A DNA stretch of 64,000 nt from Geobacillus genomosp. 3 (lineage in GTDB: Bacteria; Bacillota; Bacilli; Bacillales; Anoxybacillaceae), in contig NC_022080.4 in assembly GCF_000445995.2 (NCBI RefSeq), positions 1,426,001 to 1,490,000 of the forward strand. Direction: 5' to 3'. Shown in pieces: positions 1-8,175 of this stretch. The translations under genes were made by a program, and so were the position numbers. A model generated the notes under the pieces. That model made no database searches, was not told the origin of the DNA, and saw only the letters and a list, made by a program, of their open reading frames with translations. Each line of letters begins with the position of its first letter. Positions within the stretch are counted from its first letter, which is position 1.

Positions 1-120
1 CTTGGAAAATGGAGCATTCCGACAGCCCTCATCGCGTTGGCGGTCGCCGTTTTGTTTGTATGGCTCGCCCGCCGCTTTTGGCGCTTTGCCTTGCGCTTTT
101 ACACGGGGGCGGGCGGATGA
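1..120 (+). CDS. ABC-2-type transporter permease, C-terminal end (partial)
   Basis: Frame 1 is open from the window edge to the TGA at 118-120 and gives the last 39 residues of a protein. They form one hydrophobic segment (PTALIALAVAVLFVWLA) followed by a basic tail ending ALRFYTGAGG. A final membrane helix followed by an ALRxYssA-like tail is typical of ABC-2 export permeases, which move drugs or polymers across the cytoplasmic membrane with a separate ATPase. The rest of the gene lies outside the window, so this assignment rests on the tail alone. A terminator follows at once. Confidence 0.45.
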   Translation, partial: LGKWSIPTALIALAVAVLFVWLARRFWRFALRFYTGAGG

Positions 121-122
121 GG

Positions 123-152
123 AAAAGCCTTCTTCGAAGAGGGCTTTTTTCT
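123..152 (+). terminator. Rho-independent terminator
   Basis: AAAAGCC and GGGCTTTT pair around a TTCTTCGAAGA loop and run into a T tract, directly after the permease stop codon. From here to 381 I see no gene. Confidence 0.8.
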
Positions 153-381
153 TTGACCACGGCTGTTTCGTCCGCCTATCGGCAACGCTCGGCCAGCGAA
201 TGGACGAGCGTCGCACGGTTTCGCTGCCGGCCTGCACAGATGGCGGGGAGGCGTTGACAGTGCGGTTTCGTTTCTTGTTATGGTCTCGGATGTTTTTTGG
301 CGGCGAACTTTCCCTAAACTTCTTGAACGAGGAGACATAGCGCGGAAGACAGGATTTCTGCTTTCCTGTCTCCCGTATTTG

Positions 382-410
382 TTGACTTTTACGTTAACGT
401 AAATTAAAAT
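382..410 (+). promoter_or_regulatory. Promoter with LiuR-type palindromic operator
   Basis: A -35 TTGACT (382-387) and a -10 TAAAAT (405-410) are 17 bp apart. The spacer holds the perfect 16-bp palindrome TTTACGTTAACGTAAA (388-403). MerR-family regulators bind between -35 and -10, and this palindrome matches the known binding-motif type of LiuR regulators of acyl-CoA and branched-chain degradation genes. The next gene is a MerR-family regulator, so autoregulation is likely. Confidence 0.75.
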
Positions 411-446
411 AATATTCAGAATATTAATTCTAGAAAAGGGATGGCC

Positions 447-845
447 ATGCGTTATTTCACCATTTCCGAACTGGCGCAGGAGTTTGATGTGAGCACCCGG
501 ACGATCCGCTACTATGAAGAGCGCGGCTTGCTTTCCCCGATTCGGACCGAGTCGGGGCAGCGGCTGTATCCAAAAAAGGAGCGGGCGAAACTGAAGCTTA
601 TTTTGCGCGGCAAACGGTTCGGCTTTTCGCTTGAGGAAATTCATGACATGATTGCGCTGTTTGATGAGGACCGCACCGGGAGGAAGCAGTTGGAAAAAAC
701 GATCGAATACGGGCGGCGGAAACTAAAGGAGGTGAGCGAGCGGATTGACGATTTGCTGCAGCTGAAGGCGGAGATGGAAGCGCTGCTTTTTGACGGAGTG
801 GGGCGAAACGGCAAAAGCGTTTGTTGTTTTGAGCCAACCGCTTGA
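447..845 (+). CDS. MerR family regulator (LiuR-like), 3' end replaced
   Basis: DNA-binding regulator with an N-terminal MerR winged helix-turn-helix (about residues 3-70: TISELAQEFDVSTRTIRYYE) and a C-terminal dimerisation coiled coil (about 80-115). ATG 447 was chosen over ATG 441 because AAAAGGG ends at 440, giving it normal spacing. The operator just upstream and the acyl-CoA genes downstream suggest control of fatty-acid or branched-chain degradation. The last 18 or so residues (from about 790) are read out of frame through the remains of an acyl-CoA ligase gene, so the natural C-terminus has been lost to a deletion. The DNA-binding part and coiled coil look intact, so the protein may still work. 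About 132 residues is normal for the family. Confidence 0.8.
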   Translation: MRYFTISELAQEFDVSTRTIRYYEERGLLSPIRTESGQRLYPKKERAKLKLILRGKRFGFSLEEIHDMIALFDEDRTGRKQLEKTIEYGRRKLKEVSERIDDLLQLKAEMEALLFDGVGRNGKSVCCFEPTA

Positions 846-1011
846 ACCGCTTGCGGAAGAATGTAAGCGCTTCCTATCCGACAAGCTTGCCGGTTACAAA
901 ATCCCCCGCTTGTATGAGGCGATCGCTGAACTGCCGCGCAATGCGACGGGAAAAGTGCTGAAACAAGTGCTGCGGGCGCGGGAGGTGGCAGCACAAAAGG
1001 CGCAGGCATGA
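787..1011 (+). pseudogene. Acyl-CoA ligase (AMP-binding) C-terminal remnant
   Basis: Frame 1 from about 790 encodes TEWGETAKAFVVL, then LAGYKIPR and LPRNATGKVLK. These are the hinge-to-end motifs of AMP-forming acyl-CoA synthetases; the lysine in NATGK is the one that works in adenylation. Only about 73 of the usual 520-560 residues remain, with no adenylation core and no start codon or ribosome site. The fragment begins exactly where the MerR gene's own sequence ends, so one deletion removed the MerR 3' end and the ligase 5' portion. It is probably not translated as a product. Confidence 0.85.
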
Positions 1012-1035
1012 TGAGCAAGGAAGGAAAGGGGAGAG

Positions 1036-1470
1036 ATGATGAGACCGCTTCGTGAAGCTGATCCGAATTTGCTGGCGAATTTGAAACGGTATTTGGATGA
1101 TGAATTGTACCGCTATGCCGAAGAAAAGCTCGAATCGTTTTATGAATTTTGTTTGACGGATGTCGACCGCCGCGCCGTGCACACCGACCGCGAAGGGCAG
1201 CCGCGCCTCATCAAGTACGACCGGTTTGGAAACGACATTTCCGAAGTGTGGGTGAACGAAGGGTACGAACAGACGGCGAACCAGACGTACGAAACGGGAA
1301 TCGTCGGCTATGTGCACAAGCCGATTCCCGAGCTTGGGAGAAAAGGGAACTACGTTTACTCGTACGCCCAAGGATACATTTTGTCCCAAGCCGAGCCGGG
1401 GTTTTACTGCCCGGTGACGCTGACGATGGCGACGGCGTATGTGCTTGAGCATTTTGCCGATGAAGCGGTG
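1036..1470 (+). pseudogene. Acyl-CoA dehydrogenase (AidB-like), N-terminal part, split by IS
   Basis: N-terminal 145 residues of an acyl-CoA dehydrogenase: the helical N-domain (YCPVTLTMATAYVLEHFADEAV) that precedes the FAD beta-domain. A GGGGAG site precedes ATG 1036/1039. The frame runs into an IS200/IS605 end at 1471 and stops at 1500. Removing 1471-4784 rejoins the frame as DEAV-LKARYLPHV, continuing in the second part at 4785-6032. Together they give a normal flavoprotein of about 560 residues acting on acyl-CoA in the cytoplasm. It is inactivated by the insertion but otherwise well preserved, so the insertion looks recent. Confidence 0.85.
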
Positions 1471-1620
1471 ACATACTCCCACCACCTACGCTTCGCTTAG
1501 AGGTGGGGGCTTCTCGGGTAATCCCATCTCATGATGGGAAGTTGACCGAGCAATCCCCGTGTGCCCCACGGTTCGAGGACAAGTTAGACTATCGCTAATC
1601 GTTTCATGCCCTCCTGTTTG
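1471..1620 (-). ncRNA. Predicted omega RNA (reRNA) scaffold of TnpB
   Basis: TnpB nucleases use a guide RNA made from the 3' end of tnpB and the right end of the element. On the minus strand this stretch has three hairpins in a row: CCGTGGGGCACACGGG; CTTCCCATCATGAGATGGGA, bracketed by CTCGGT and ACCCGAG; and CCACCTCTAAGCGAAGCGTAGGTGG-like pairing next to the end (1477-1507). The RNA would run out of the element into the flank, so the guide would be the complement of about 1451-1470, beginning CACCGCTTCA. The 5' boundary is a guess; the position and folding fit the known design. Confidence 0.65.
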
Positions 1621-2693
1621 ATATTGATGGCCGCATTGACGTCCCTGTCGCTCTCGAATCCACATTCACAGCGGAATGTACGCTCAGAAAGCGATAGAGA
1701 CTTCCTCACTTTGCCGCAGCACGAACAAGTTTTCGATGATGGAAACCATTTGTCGATTTTGATCAGCTTCTTCCCCTGTTCGGCCAACTTGTACTGAAGG
1801 AAAGAGGTGAACATGCCCCAGCCATTGTCATGAACGCTTTGACCGAAATGGAGGGCTTGGGACATTCCCTTCATGTTGAGGTCTTCGATGACCACGCAAT
1901 CATAAAGTTTCGCTAATTTGTGCGACTCCTTATGCAGAAAGTCCTTGCGCTGGTTGGCCATTTTCTCATGCAGCTTCGCTACTTTCAGACGCTGTTTATG
2001 CCAACGATTCGAGCCTTTCTTTTTACGAGACAATTTACGCTGTTCTTTCGCTAATTTTTCCAATGCTTTGCGATAGAATCGAGGATAATTGGCTCTCTTC
2101 CCCTCGCTATCGACATACAGCGTACTCATGGAAAAGTCAAGCCCAACAACCGTTTGTACTTCTTTTGGTGCCGGTTGATGTTCGTACTCTGTGAGAATCG
2201 AAATATAGTATTTTCCTGTTTTTGTTTTCGTGATCGTACAAGACTTGATGATATGGTGGGCAGGAATCTCCCGGTGTTGCCTGAGCTTGATCCATTTCAG
2301 TTTGGGCAACTTGATATAGCCATCTGAAAGCTTCATGTTGCCATTCACCACATTTGTGGTGTACGACTGTTTCGCCTTGCGGTTTTTGAACTTTGGAAAT
2401 CCAGCGCGGCCAGAAAAGAAGTTTTGAAACGCTTTTTGCAAATTCAATTGGGCGTTTGCCAGCGCAAGGCTATCCACTTCTTTTAGCCAAGGAAACTCCT
2501 TTTTGTACTTGGCAGGGGTCGGAAATTTTTGCTGTTTCAAGGATTCTTTATCGTCCTTGAACTTTTCAAACAGTTGTATGCGCTCTTCAAGCATTTTGTT
2601 ATACACGAAACGGACACAACCGAAGGTTTTGGCGAGCAGTTGTTCTTGTTCTTTTGTTGGGTATAGACGGAACTGATAGGCTTTGTTGGCCAT
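1584..2693 (-). CDS. tnpB: TnpB RNA-guided endonuclease (IS200/IS605 family)
   Basis: 369 residues, full length for TnpB, the ancestor of Cas12. The RuvC residues are visible: Asp186 (VVGLDFS), Glu270 (VVIEDLNM) and Asp351 (SDRDVNAAINI). A zinc ribbon lies between them (Cys323, Cys326, Cys342, Cys344). The N-terminal part carries the helix-turn-helix/wedge region (YPTKEQEQLL, FVYNKML). Known family function: with its omega RNA, TnpB cuts DNA next to the element's target motif, which favours retention of the element at copied or emptied sites. It starts 12 bp after the tnpA stop, on the same transcript. No lesion is seen, so it should be active although its TnpA partner is not. Confidence 0.93.
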   Translation of the reverse strand: MANKAYQFRLYPTKEQEQLLAKTFGCVRFVYNKMLEERIQLFEKFKDDKESLKQQKFPTPAKYKKEFPWLKEVDSLALANAQLNLQKAFQNFFSGRAGFPKFKNRKAKQSYTTNVVNGNMKLSDGYIKLPKLKWIKLRQHREIPAHHIIKSCTITKTKTGKYYISILTEYEHQPAPKEVQTVVGLDFSMSTLYVDSEGKRANYPRFYRKALEKLAKEQRKLSRKKKGSNRWHKQRLKVAKLHEKMANQRKDFLHKESHKLAKLYDCVVIEDLNMKGMSQALHFGQSVHDNGWGMFTSFLQYKLAEQGKKLIKIDKWFPSSKTCSCCGKVRKSLSLSERTFRCECGFESDRDVNAAINIKQEGMKRLAIV

Positions 2694-2705
2694 ATCGACA
2701 CCACA

Positions 2706-3101
2706 TCACTTCATACCTTGATGTTCTATATAGTTTTTTATTACTTCAATGGGCGCACCACCCGTTGTAAGCAGGCAAACGCTTCTTGACCAAAAATATT
2801 CTTTCCACCGTTTTCTTTTCACTTGCGGAAAATGCTTTTTGATCAGTCGAGAACTTGCACTTTTATAGGCATTGATGAACGTTGATCATTCCCTATTTGG
2901 GTGTGCTTTGAACAAAATATGCACATGGTCCATATCGTGATTCCATTCGACCAAGGAGATATTGTAATTTTTACCCAATCTCACAAACCTATCTTTTGCA
3001 TAGTCAGATATGGTATCATCCATCACTTGTCTGCGATCGTTTACAACGAGAACAAGATGATCATACAACAGGAACACTGAATGGTTATTATTATCTTTCA
3101 T
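2706..3101 (-). pseudogene. tnpA: TnpA Y1 transposase (IS200-like), interrupted by one in-frame stop
   Basis: Reading from ATG 3101 down to 2706 in one frame gives 131 codons. Residues 1-71 carry the HUH motif (DMDHVHIL, His59 and His61). Codon 72 (2886-2888) is TGA, where relatives have a Leu in HPNTELS. The same frame continues with FINAYKSASSRL, RWKEYFWSRS and VIKNYIEHQG, the last carrying catalytic Tyr124. So only a single nonsense change separates this from an intact Y1 single-strand transposase. A TATAAT box (minus strand, near 3135) precedes the gene. The product would be truncated before the catalytic tyrosine and inactive, unless the stop is read through. Confidence 0.88.
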
Positions 3102-3190
3102 TGATACAACGGCCTTTCATTTTTCTAAAACCGATTATATCATAACCCACAAAAAACATCCATGAGTAAATTTTACTCCCCACCCAGGCA

Positions 3191-3415
3191 TGAAAATCCA
3201 TCTCTCTTTCCATAATGGAGGATGAACGCAAACAGTTTGGAAAGACGTGCTTTTTAATGGTGGTTCGACCCTGTACAAAAAACTGTTTGAGTCCATTTGG
3301 TGTTCCACCCATTGTAAGCCCTTTTCATTTGGAAAAGGTGACTACGAACAGAAAAATGCCTAACGAACAAGTGGACTCACTGTTTGCGAATTCATCAATG
3401 GAAGGAGTCCGGATC
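3191..3415 (+). ncRNA. Candidate bridge RNA region of IS110
   Basis: In IS110-group elements the non-coding left end upstream of the recombinase encodes a bridge RNA with loops that pair with target and donor DNA. This element has 225 nt between its inferred left end and the transposase ATG, and only about 140 nt after it. That fits the IS110 (5') rather than the IS1111 (3') arrangement. I could not fold it by hand or identify the loops, so the call rests on position and length. Confidence 0.4.
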
Positions 3416-4552
3416 ATGGATGTGCTTTATCATCGTTGCGCAGGTTTAGATGTTCAGGCCAAAACGATTGTCGTTTGTGCGCTTTGGGGAGAAGAAGACC
3501 ACATTCAAAAGGAGATCGAAACGTTTTCGATGTTTACCAAAGACTTGTTTCGCCTCCTGAAATGGCTCGAGGATCGAGAAATCACTCATCTAGCGATGGA
3601 GAGTACGGGGGTTTACTGGAAACCGGTCTTTAACATTTTAGAGGACTACTTTGACATTACCTTGGCCAACGCTCAGCGAATCAAGAATGTCCCAGGGAGA
3701 AAAACGGATGTATCCGATGCGGAATGGATCGCTAAATTATTGCGTTATGGACTGATTGAAAAGAGTTTTGTGCCACCCGCGCCAATTCGAGAATTGCGGG
3801 ACTTGACCCGTTTACGCAAAAAGTGGGTGGGTCAATTGATTGCGGAAAAAAACCGAATTCATAAAGTGTTGGAGTGTTCCAATATCAAGCTGGGTACGGT
3901 GATTTCCGACATCTTCGGAGTATCGGGCCGAAAACTCTTGACCCGTTTAATGGAACAGGGGTACATCGAAGAAGCCGATATCGACGCTTGCCTTCACGGA
4001 AGAATGAAAGGGAAAAAGCAACAAATTCAGGAATCGCTCTTTGGGACATTAACCGAACATGAGTTGTTCATGATTCGCCAATCGTGGAAGCACATCGAGT
4101 ATTTGGAAAGCTTGATTCAGGAGATGGACCAACGCATCGACCATCTCTTACAACCGTATCAACAGGAAGTGGATCTTCTGATGACGATTCCTGGAGTGAA
4201 AAAGGAAACCGCCGCCGTCATCATTGCCGAAATCGGAGTGGATATGGGACAGTTCCCGACACCGCAGCGCCTCGCTTCTTGGGCTGGGGTGGCCCCGGGA
4301 AATCACGAAAGCGCTGGAAAACGCAAAAGTACACGAACGGTAAAGGGTAATCCTCATATTAAATCCGCGTTATGCGAGGCGGCATGGGCGTTATCCCGAT
4401 GCAGGAATCAACCGTTGGCGGCGAAATTTTGGTCATTGGCGGCTCGCCGGGGAAAGAAAAAAGCACTCGTTGCGATCGCGCACCGAATGCTTGTCACCAT
4501 TTACTGCATGCTTTCCCGAAAAGAACCGTTTTGGGGACCACAAGTAAGTTAG
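3416..4552 (+). CDS. IS110 family transposase/recombinase
   Basis: 378 residues from ATG 3416, which has a GGAAGG site 10 bp upstream; the frame is open further up, but that part is non-coding left end. The N-terminal RuvC-like DEDD domain shows Asp in AGLDVQAKTIVV, Glu in LAMESTGVYW and the pair in KTDVSDAEW (about residues 10-110). A central coiled coil follows (ELRDLTRLRKKWVGQLIAEK). The C-terminal Tnp_20 domain has IPGVKKETAAVIIAE and WAGVAPGNHESAGK, which carries the catalytic serine. Length and all motifs are complete, so it should be active. Known function: RNA-guided site-specific recombination of its own element. Confidence 0.92.
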   Translation: MDVLYHRCAGLDVQAKTIVVCALWGEEDHIQKEIETFSMFTKDLFRLLKWLEDREITHLAMESTGVYWKPVFNILEDYFDITLANAQRIKNVPGRKTDVSDAEWIAKLLRYGLIEKSFVPPAPIRELRDLTRLRKKWVGQLIAEKNRIHKVLECSNIKLGTVISDIFGVSGRKLLTRLMEQGYIEEADIDACLHGRMKGKKQQIQESLFGTLTEHELFMIRQSWKHIEYLESLIQEMDQRIDHLLQPYQQEVDLLMTIPGVKKETAAVIIAEIGVDMGQFPTPQRLASWAGVAPGNHESAGKRKSTRTVKGNPHIKSALCEAAWALSRCRNQPLAAKFWSLAARRGKKKALVAIAHRMLVTIYCMLSRKEPFWGPQVS

Positions 4553-4784
4553 TATAGCCAAAATGAATACAGAATATACGAGATGCCTAAAAATAAGGCA
4601 CCTCTGCTTTCCTGTTGTCTTTTTTGGCCATTTGTAGTGTATCCAAACTGATCACAGGATATACAGAGTTGACCGGGTTTTATGGATTTTCACAGAAAAA
4701 GAGACAACTTTAGGCTATACCTAACCGAAATTCATCTCCCACTTTCACTTCGTTTAGAAGTGGGAGACTTCTTTCGGAAAGATG

Positions 4785-6032
4785 TTAAAAGCGCGGTACT
4801 TGCCCCATGTCATTTCCACCGGAGAGGTCGAATTGTACGAAGGGGCGACGTTTTTAACCGAGCGCCAAGGCGGGTCGGACGTCGGCGCCAATGTAGTGCG
4901 CGCTGTGCCGTGCGGCGATCATTATAAGTTATACGGGGAAAAATATTTTGCCAGCAACGCCGGCCGCTGCGGCGTGGCGCTCGTGTTGGCGCGCATCGAC
5001 GGAAGCGGGCCGGGAACGAAGGGGCTGAGCCTGTTTCTCGTCCCATGGCGCCGTGAGGACGGGACGTTAAACGGCATCGCGATCCGCCGCTTAAAAGATA
5101 AGCTGGGCGTGCGCGCCGTGCCGTCGGCTGAAGTCGTGTTTGACGGGGCCGAGGCGTATGTCGTCGGCGATCCGGCCAAAGGCTTCTATTATATGATGGA
5201 AGCGCTCAATTTGTCGCGCGTCTGCAATGCGGTCGCTTCGGTCGGCATCATGAAGCGGGCGCTTGAGGAAGCGAAACAATACGCCGAGCGGCGCACCGCC
5301 TTTGGCCATGTCTTGACGGAATATCCGATGGTGCGCGGGACGCTCGCCAATTTGACAGCGAGGCAGGAAGTGGAAACGAGCGCCTGCTTTGACATGGTTG
5401 CTTTGTTTGACCGCGTCATGGCCGCGCCATATGAAACGGGCGAGGCGGAGAAAGCGTGGCTTAGGCTTTTGATCGCCTTGCTGAAAATGCGCACCGCCGA
5501 CGAAGCGATCGCCTTCAGCCATGAGGCGATTGAACTGCACGGCGGCAACGGGTATATCGAAGATTTCGTCACCCCGCGCCTGCTCCGCGACGCGCAAGTG
5601 CTGACCGTCTGGGAAGGGACGGCCAACATTTTAGCCCTTGAGGTATTGCGGCTCATGCGCAAATACCGCATTCACGAACGGTTCATCGCTGCGATGAAGG
5701 AGCGGCTTGAGCGTCTAACGGCTGAGGTTAAGTCGCTTGCCCGCCCGGTTGAAGAAGGGCTGAAGGAGTTGGCGTCGGCGCTCGCCCGTCTTGGCGGCCA
5801 ACCGGAAGACGTGCAGACGTTCCATGCGAAAACCGTCGCCAACCGAATGTGTGATCTGTATTTGAGCGTCACCGCCCTGGAGCGCGGGCAAGAAAACGAG
5901 CGGAACAAGTGGATCGCCGAGCTGTTTTTGCGTCATGTATGGGAGCGCGGGCTCGTTGATGAACGGATGGCAGCGGTGCGTTATTTTGAGATGATCATCG
6001 GTAGGACGTTGTCTTCGCTCGAACGCCAATAA
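4785..6032 (+). pseudogene. Acyl-CoA dehydrogenase (AidB-like), C-terminal part
   Basis: Continues the gene begun at 1036. It starts LKARYLPHV and carries the FAD/substrate signature FLTERQGGSDVGAN, the substrate-binding middle domain, LSRVCNAVASVGIMKRALEEAKQYAERRTAFG, and the C-terminal helical domain with HEAIELHGGNGYIED. It ends with an extra C-terminal domain (about 120 residues) of the long AidB/FadE-like class. No frameshift or stop is seen after the insertion. The 415 residues lack the N-domain and have no good ribosome site, so function is unlikely. Confidence 0.87.
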
Positions 6033-6280
6033 GCGAACAACGAAACATGGATGACGGTTGAAGATGCGCCAAGCCGGGCTTCAGAGCGGCTCGGTTGCAC
6101 TCTAGGGCAAAATCCGTTAAGATGGAGACTCTAGAAGACCGGTGAATGAACGGAACAGATAATGTCCAAATATGGTGAATATTGCAAATCACGACTTCGT
6201 TTCTGCAGAAAACTATTGATTGGAGAAAACAGTGATGTTTACCGGTCTTTCAGAAACGGTTTTGCGGAAAGGGGAAGGGT

Positions 6281-8116
6281 ATGGCCGAACAGTCATCCAT
6301 CACTTCGTTATTGATTATCGTTGTAGTCGCGTTTTTAACGCCGATTTTGTTAAACCGGCTCCGGCTGCAATTCATCCCGGTTGTGGTGGCGGAAATTATC
6401 GCCGGTATTGTGATCGGCAAGACAGGATTTGATCTTGTGCAAGCGGATATGTGGATTGAGACGCTGTCGACGCTAGGATTTTTATTTTTAATGTTTTTAA
6501 GCGGTCTTGAAATCGATTTTTCGATGTTTGCCAATCGCCCGAAGGTGGAACACAAACGAAAAAAGGAGCCAAATCCGTTTGTCGTGGCTCCGCTGATTTT
6601 TATCGCCATTTTTGCTTTGTCTTACGGTCTTTCCTATTTGTTTGTTGTTTTTGGCTACACGGACAACGCGTTTCTCATGACGCTCATCATTTCAACCATT
6701 TCCCTTGGCGTTGTCGTGCCAACGTTAAAAGATGGCCATTTAATGGATACAACGATCGGACAGACGATTTTGCTTGTGGCGGTTATTGCTGATTTGGTGA
6801 CGATGATTTTATTGGCTGTGTTCGTTTCAATTTATGAGCCGGGGCACGGAAGCATATGGTTGCTGCTCGGTTTGTTCGCTTGTGGTGTGGTGTTTTACTT
6901 TATCGGAAAACATTTCAAAAAACGTTCGTTCGTCGAGACGATGGCGAAAGGGACAGTGCAAATCGGCACTCGGGCTGTGTTTACCTTGATGATCGTGCTT
7001 GTCGCCTTATCGGAAACGTTCGGGGCTGAAAACATTTTAGGGGCCTTTTTGGCAGGGGTGCTCGTTTCGTTGCTATCCCCTAATAAAGAACTGCGCCGTC
7101 AACTTGACTCGTTTGGTTACGGATTTCTTATTCCGATTTTCTTCGTTATGGTTGGCGTTGATTTAAACTTGCGTTCGCTTGTGACCGAGCCGACGGTTTT
7201 GGCGATGATTCCGCTTCTCTTTTTGGCGTTGATTGTATCGAAAGTCATTCCTGTTTTCCTGCTCCGCATTTGGTATGATACGAAAACGACATTGGCTGCT
7301 TCATTTTTGCTTGTGTCGACGCTGTCGCTTGTCATCGCCGCAGCGGCCATTGCCAGACGAATCGGGATTATTGATGAGACGATGGAAGGGGCGCTCATTT
7401 TAGTGGCGGTGCTTTCAAGCGTTATCGCCCCGGTTTTGTTTAAAAAGCTGTTTGTCCGGCCGCACGATGAGCGGAAGATGGCGGTGGCGCTCATCGGTGC
7501 CAATCAATTTACATTGGGGGCGGCGCGGGAGCTTGATAGGGATCGCTACGATGTGAAACTGTTTCATATCCAGCGGGACAATATCGAGCGATCTGGGGCG
7601 GATGCTGTGTTTCCGATTGTCGATATTCCCGATTACACAAAAGAGACGCTGGAAGAGCGCGGCGCCTTTGCGGTCGATATTGCTGTGGCTTGGACTGGAG
7701 ACGAACGTGTGAATGCGGATGTCGCCTTGGCGGCGAAAGAACAAGGAGTGAAGCGGATTTTGGCGCTGGCGGAAAGTCCGCAACAAGTTGAGCGGTTAAA
7801 TGGGGCCGACATTGAAGTGCTGTCCGTGTTGCGTTCGTCCATTTCGATGCTGCGGGCATCGATCGAATCGCCGCGGGTGGCGCGGATGATGATGAATACA
7901 GACACGGCGCTGCACGAAATTGCGATGAACAATCCGGATTATGACGGGATGATGCTCCGTCAGTTCCCGTTTATGGGTGATTGTATTATCGTCCGCATTT
8001 TCCGCGACAACGAATCAATTGTGCCGCACGGAGATACGACGTTGCAAATCGGCGACCGTCTGATTGTAACCGGGACGGGGGAATATGTTGAACAATTGCG
8101 TCATTGGCTTGAATAA
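6281..8116 (+). CDS. Monovalent cation:proton antiporter, CPA2 family with RCK domain
   Basis: 611 residues; ATG 6281 follows AAAGGGGAAGGG. The first 385 or so residues hold about 12 membrane segments of a Na+/K+:H+ exchanger (KefB/KefC type), including ILLNRLRLQFIPVVVAEIIAGIVIG and LGAFLAGVLVSLL. A cytosolic TrkA-N/RCK domain (about 395-510, MAVALIGANQFTLGAARELD) and a TrkA-C domain (about 535-611, ending QIGDRLIVTGTGEYVEQLRHWL) follow. The family exchanges K+ or Na+ for protons under nucleotide or ligand control. The ion is not fixed by sequence. The gene stands alone, 248 bp after the broken dehydrogenase; I see no convincing promoter box in that gap. Confidence 0.88.
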   Translation: MAEQSSITSLLIIVVVAFLTPILLNRLRLQFIPVVVAEIIAGIVIGKTGFDLVQADMWIETLSTLGFLFLMFLSGLEIDFSMFANRPKVEHKRKKEPNPFVVAPLIFIAIFALSYGLSYLFVVFGYTDNAFLMTLIISTISLGVVVPTLKDGHLMDTTIGQTILLVAVIADLVTMILLAVFVSIYEPGHGSIWLLLGLFACGVVFYFIGKHFKKRSFVETMAKGTVQIGTRAVFTLMIVLVALSETFGAENILGAFLAGVLVSLLSPNKELRRQLDSFGYGFLIPIFFVMVGVDLNLRSLVTEPTVLAMIPLLFLALIVSKVIPVFLLRIWYDTKTTLAASFLLVSTLSLVIAAAAIARRIGIIDETMEGALILVAVLSSVIAPVLFKKLFVRPHDERKMAVALIGANQFTLGAARELDRDRYDVKLFHIQRDNIERSGADAVFPIVDIPDYTKETLEERGAFAVDIAVAWTGDERVNADVALAAKEQGVKRILALAESPQQVERLNGADIEVLSVLRSSISMLRASIESPRVARMMMNTDTALHEIAMNNPDYDGMMLRQFPFMGDCIIVRIFRDNESIVPHGDTTLQIGDRLIVTGTGEYVEQLRHWLE

Positions 8117-8175
8117 GTAAAAAACAGACGATCAACCGGGATCGCGATGTCTTAAAGAATGAAAGGGGAGGGGCG

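Larger units (their letters stand above)
3191..4692 (+). mobile_element. IS110-family element nested in the IS605 element
   Basis: The IS110 transposase gene lies between the left end and tnpA of the IS605 element, in the opposite direction. The likely limits are marked by an 11-bp inverted repeat: TGAAAATCCAT at 3191-3201 and its complement ATGGATTTTCA at 4682-4692. This gives 1.5 kb, a typical IS110 size, and leaves an IS605 of ordinary length. IS110 elements insert by recombination without clear target duplication, so the ends are inferred from the repeat and could shift by several bases. Confidence 0.65.
1471..4784 (-). mobile_element. IS200/IS605-family element with tnpA, tnpB and a nested IS110
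   Basis: The boundaries come from restoring the host reading frame: GCGGTG (ending 1470) joins TTAAAAGCG (from 4785). Both ends carry an imperfect palindrome in the same orientation, as this family does: at 1477-1507 (CCACC...GGTGG) and at 4731-4763 (TCTCCCACT...AGTGGGAGA). There is no target duplication. Read on the minus strand, the left end lies 3' of TTTAA in the target, in the position of the family's fixed target/TAM. Order on the minus strand: left end, nested IS110 (about 3191-4692), tnpA (nonsense), tnpB (intact), right end. Without the IS110 it is about 1.8 kb, normal for the family. The C at 4784 could belong to either side, so the ends are good to 1 bp. Confidence 0.88.

Noticed and set aside
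3091..3312. 73-codon open frame on the minus strand upstream of tnpA
   Set aside because: It crosses the inferred IS605/IS110 junction, has no ribosome site and no recognisable motif; it only reads through the tnpA promoter and IS110 left end.
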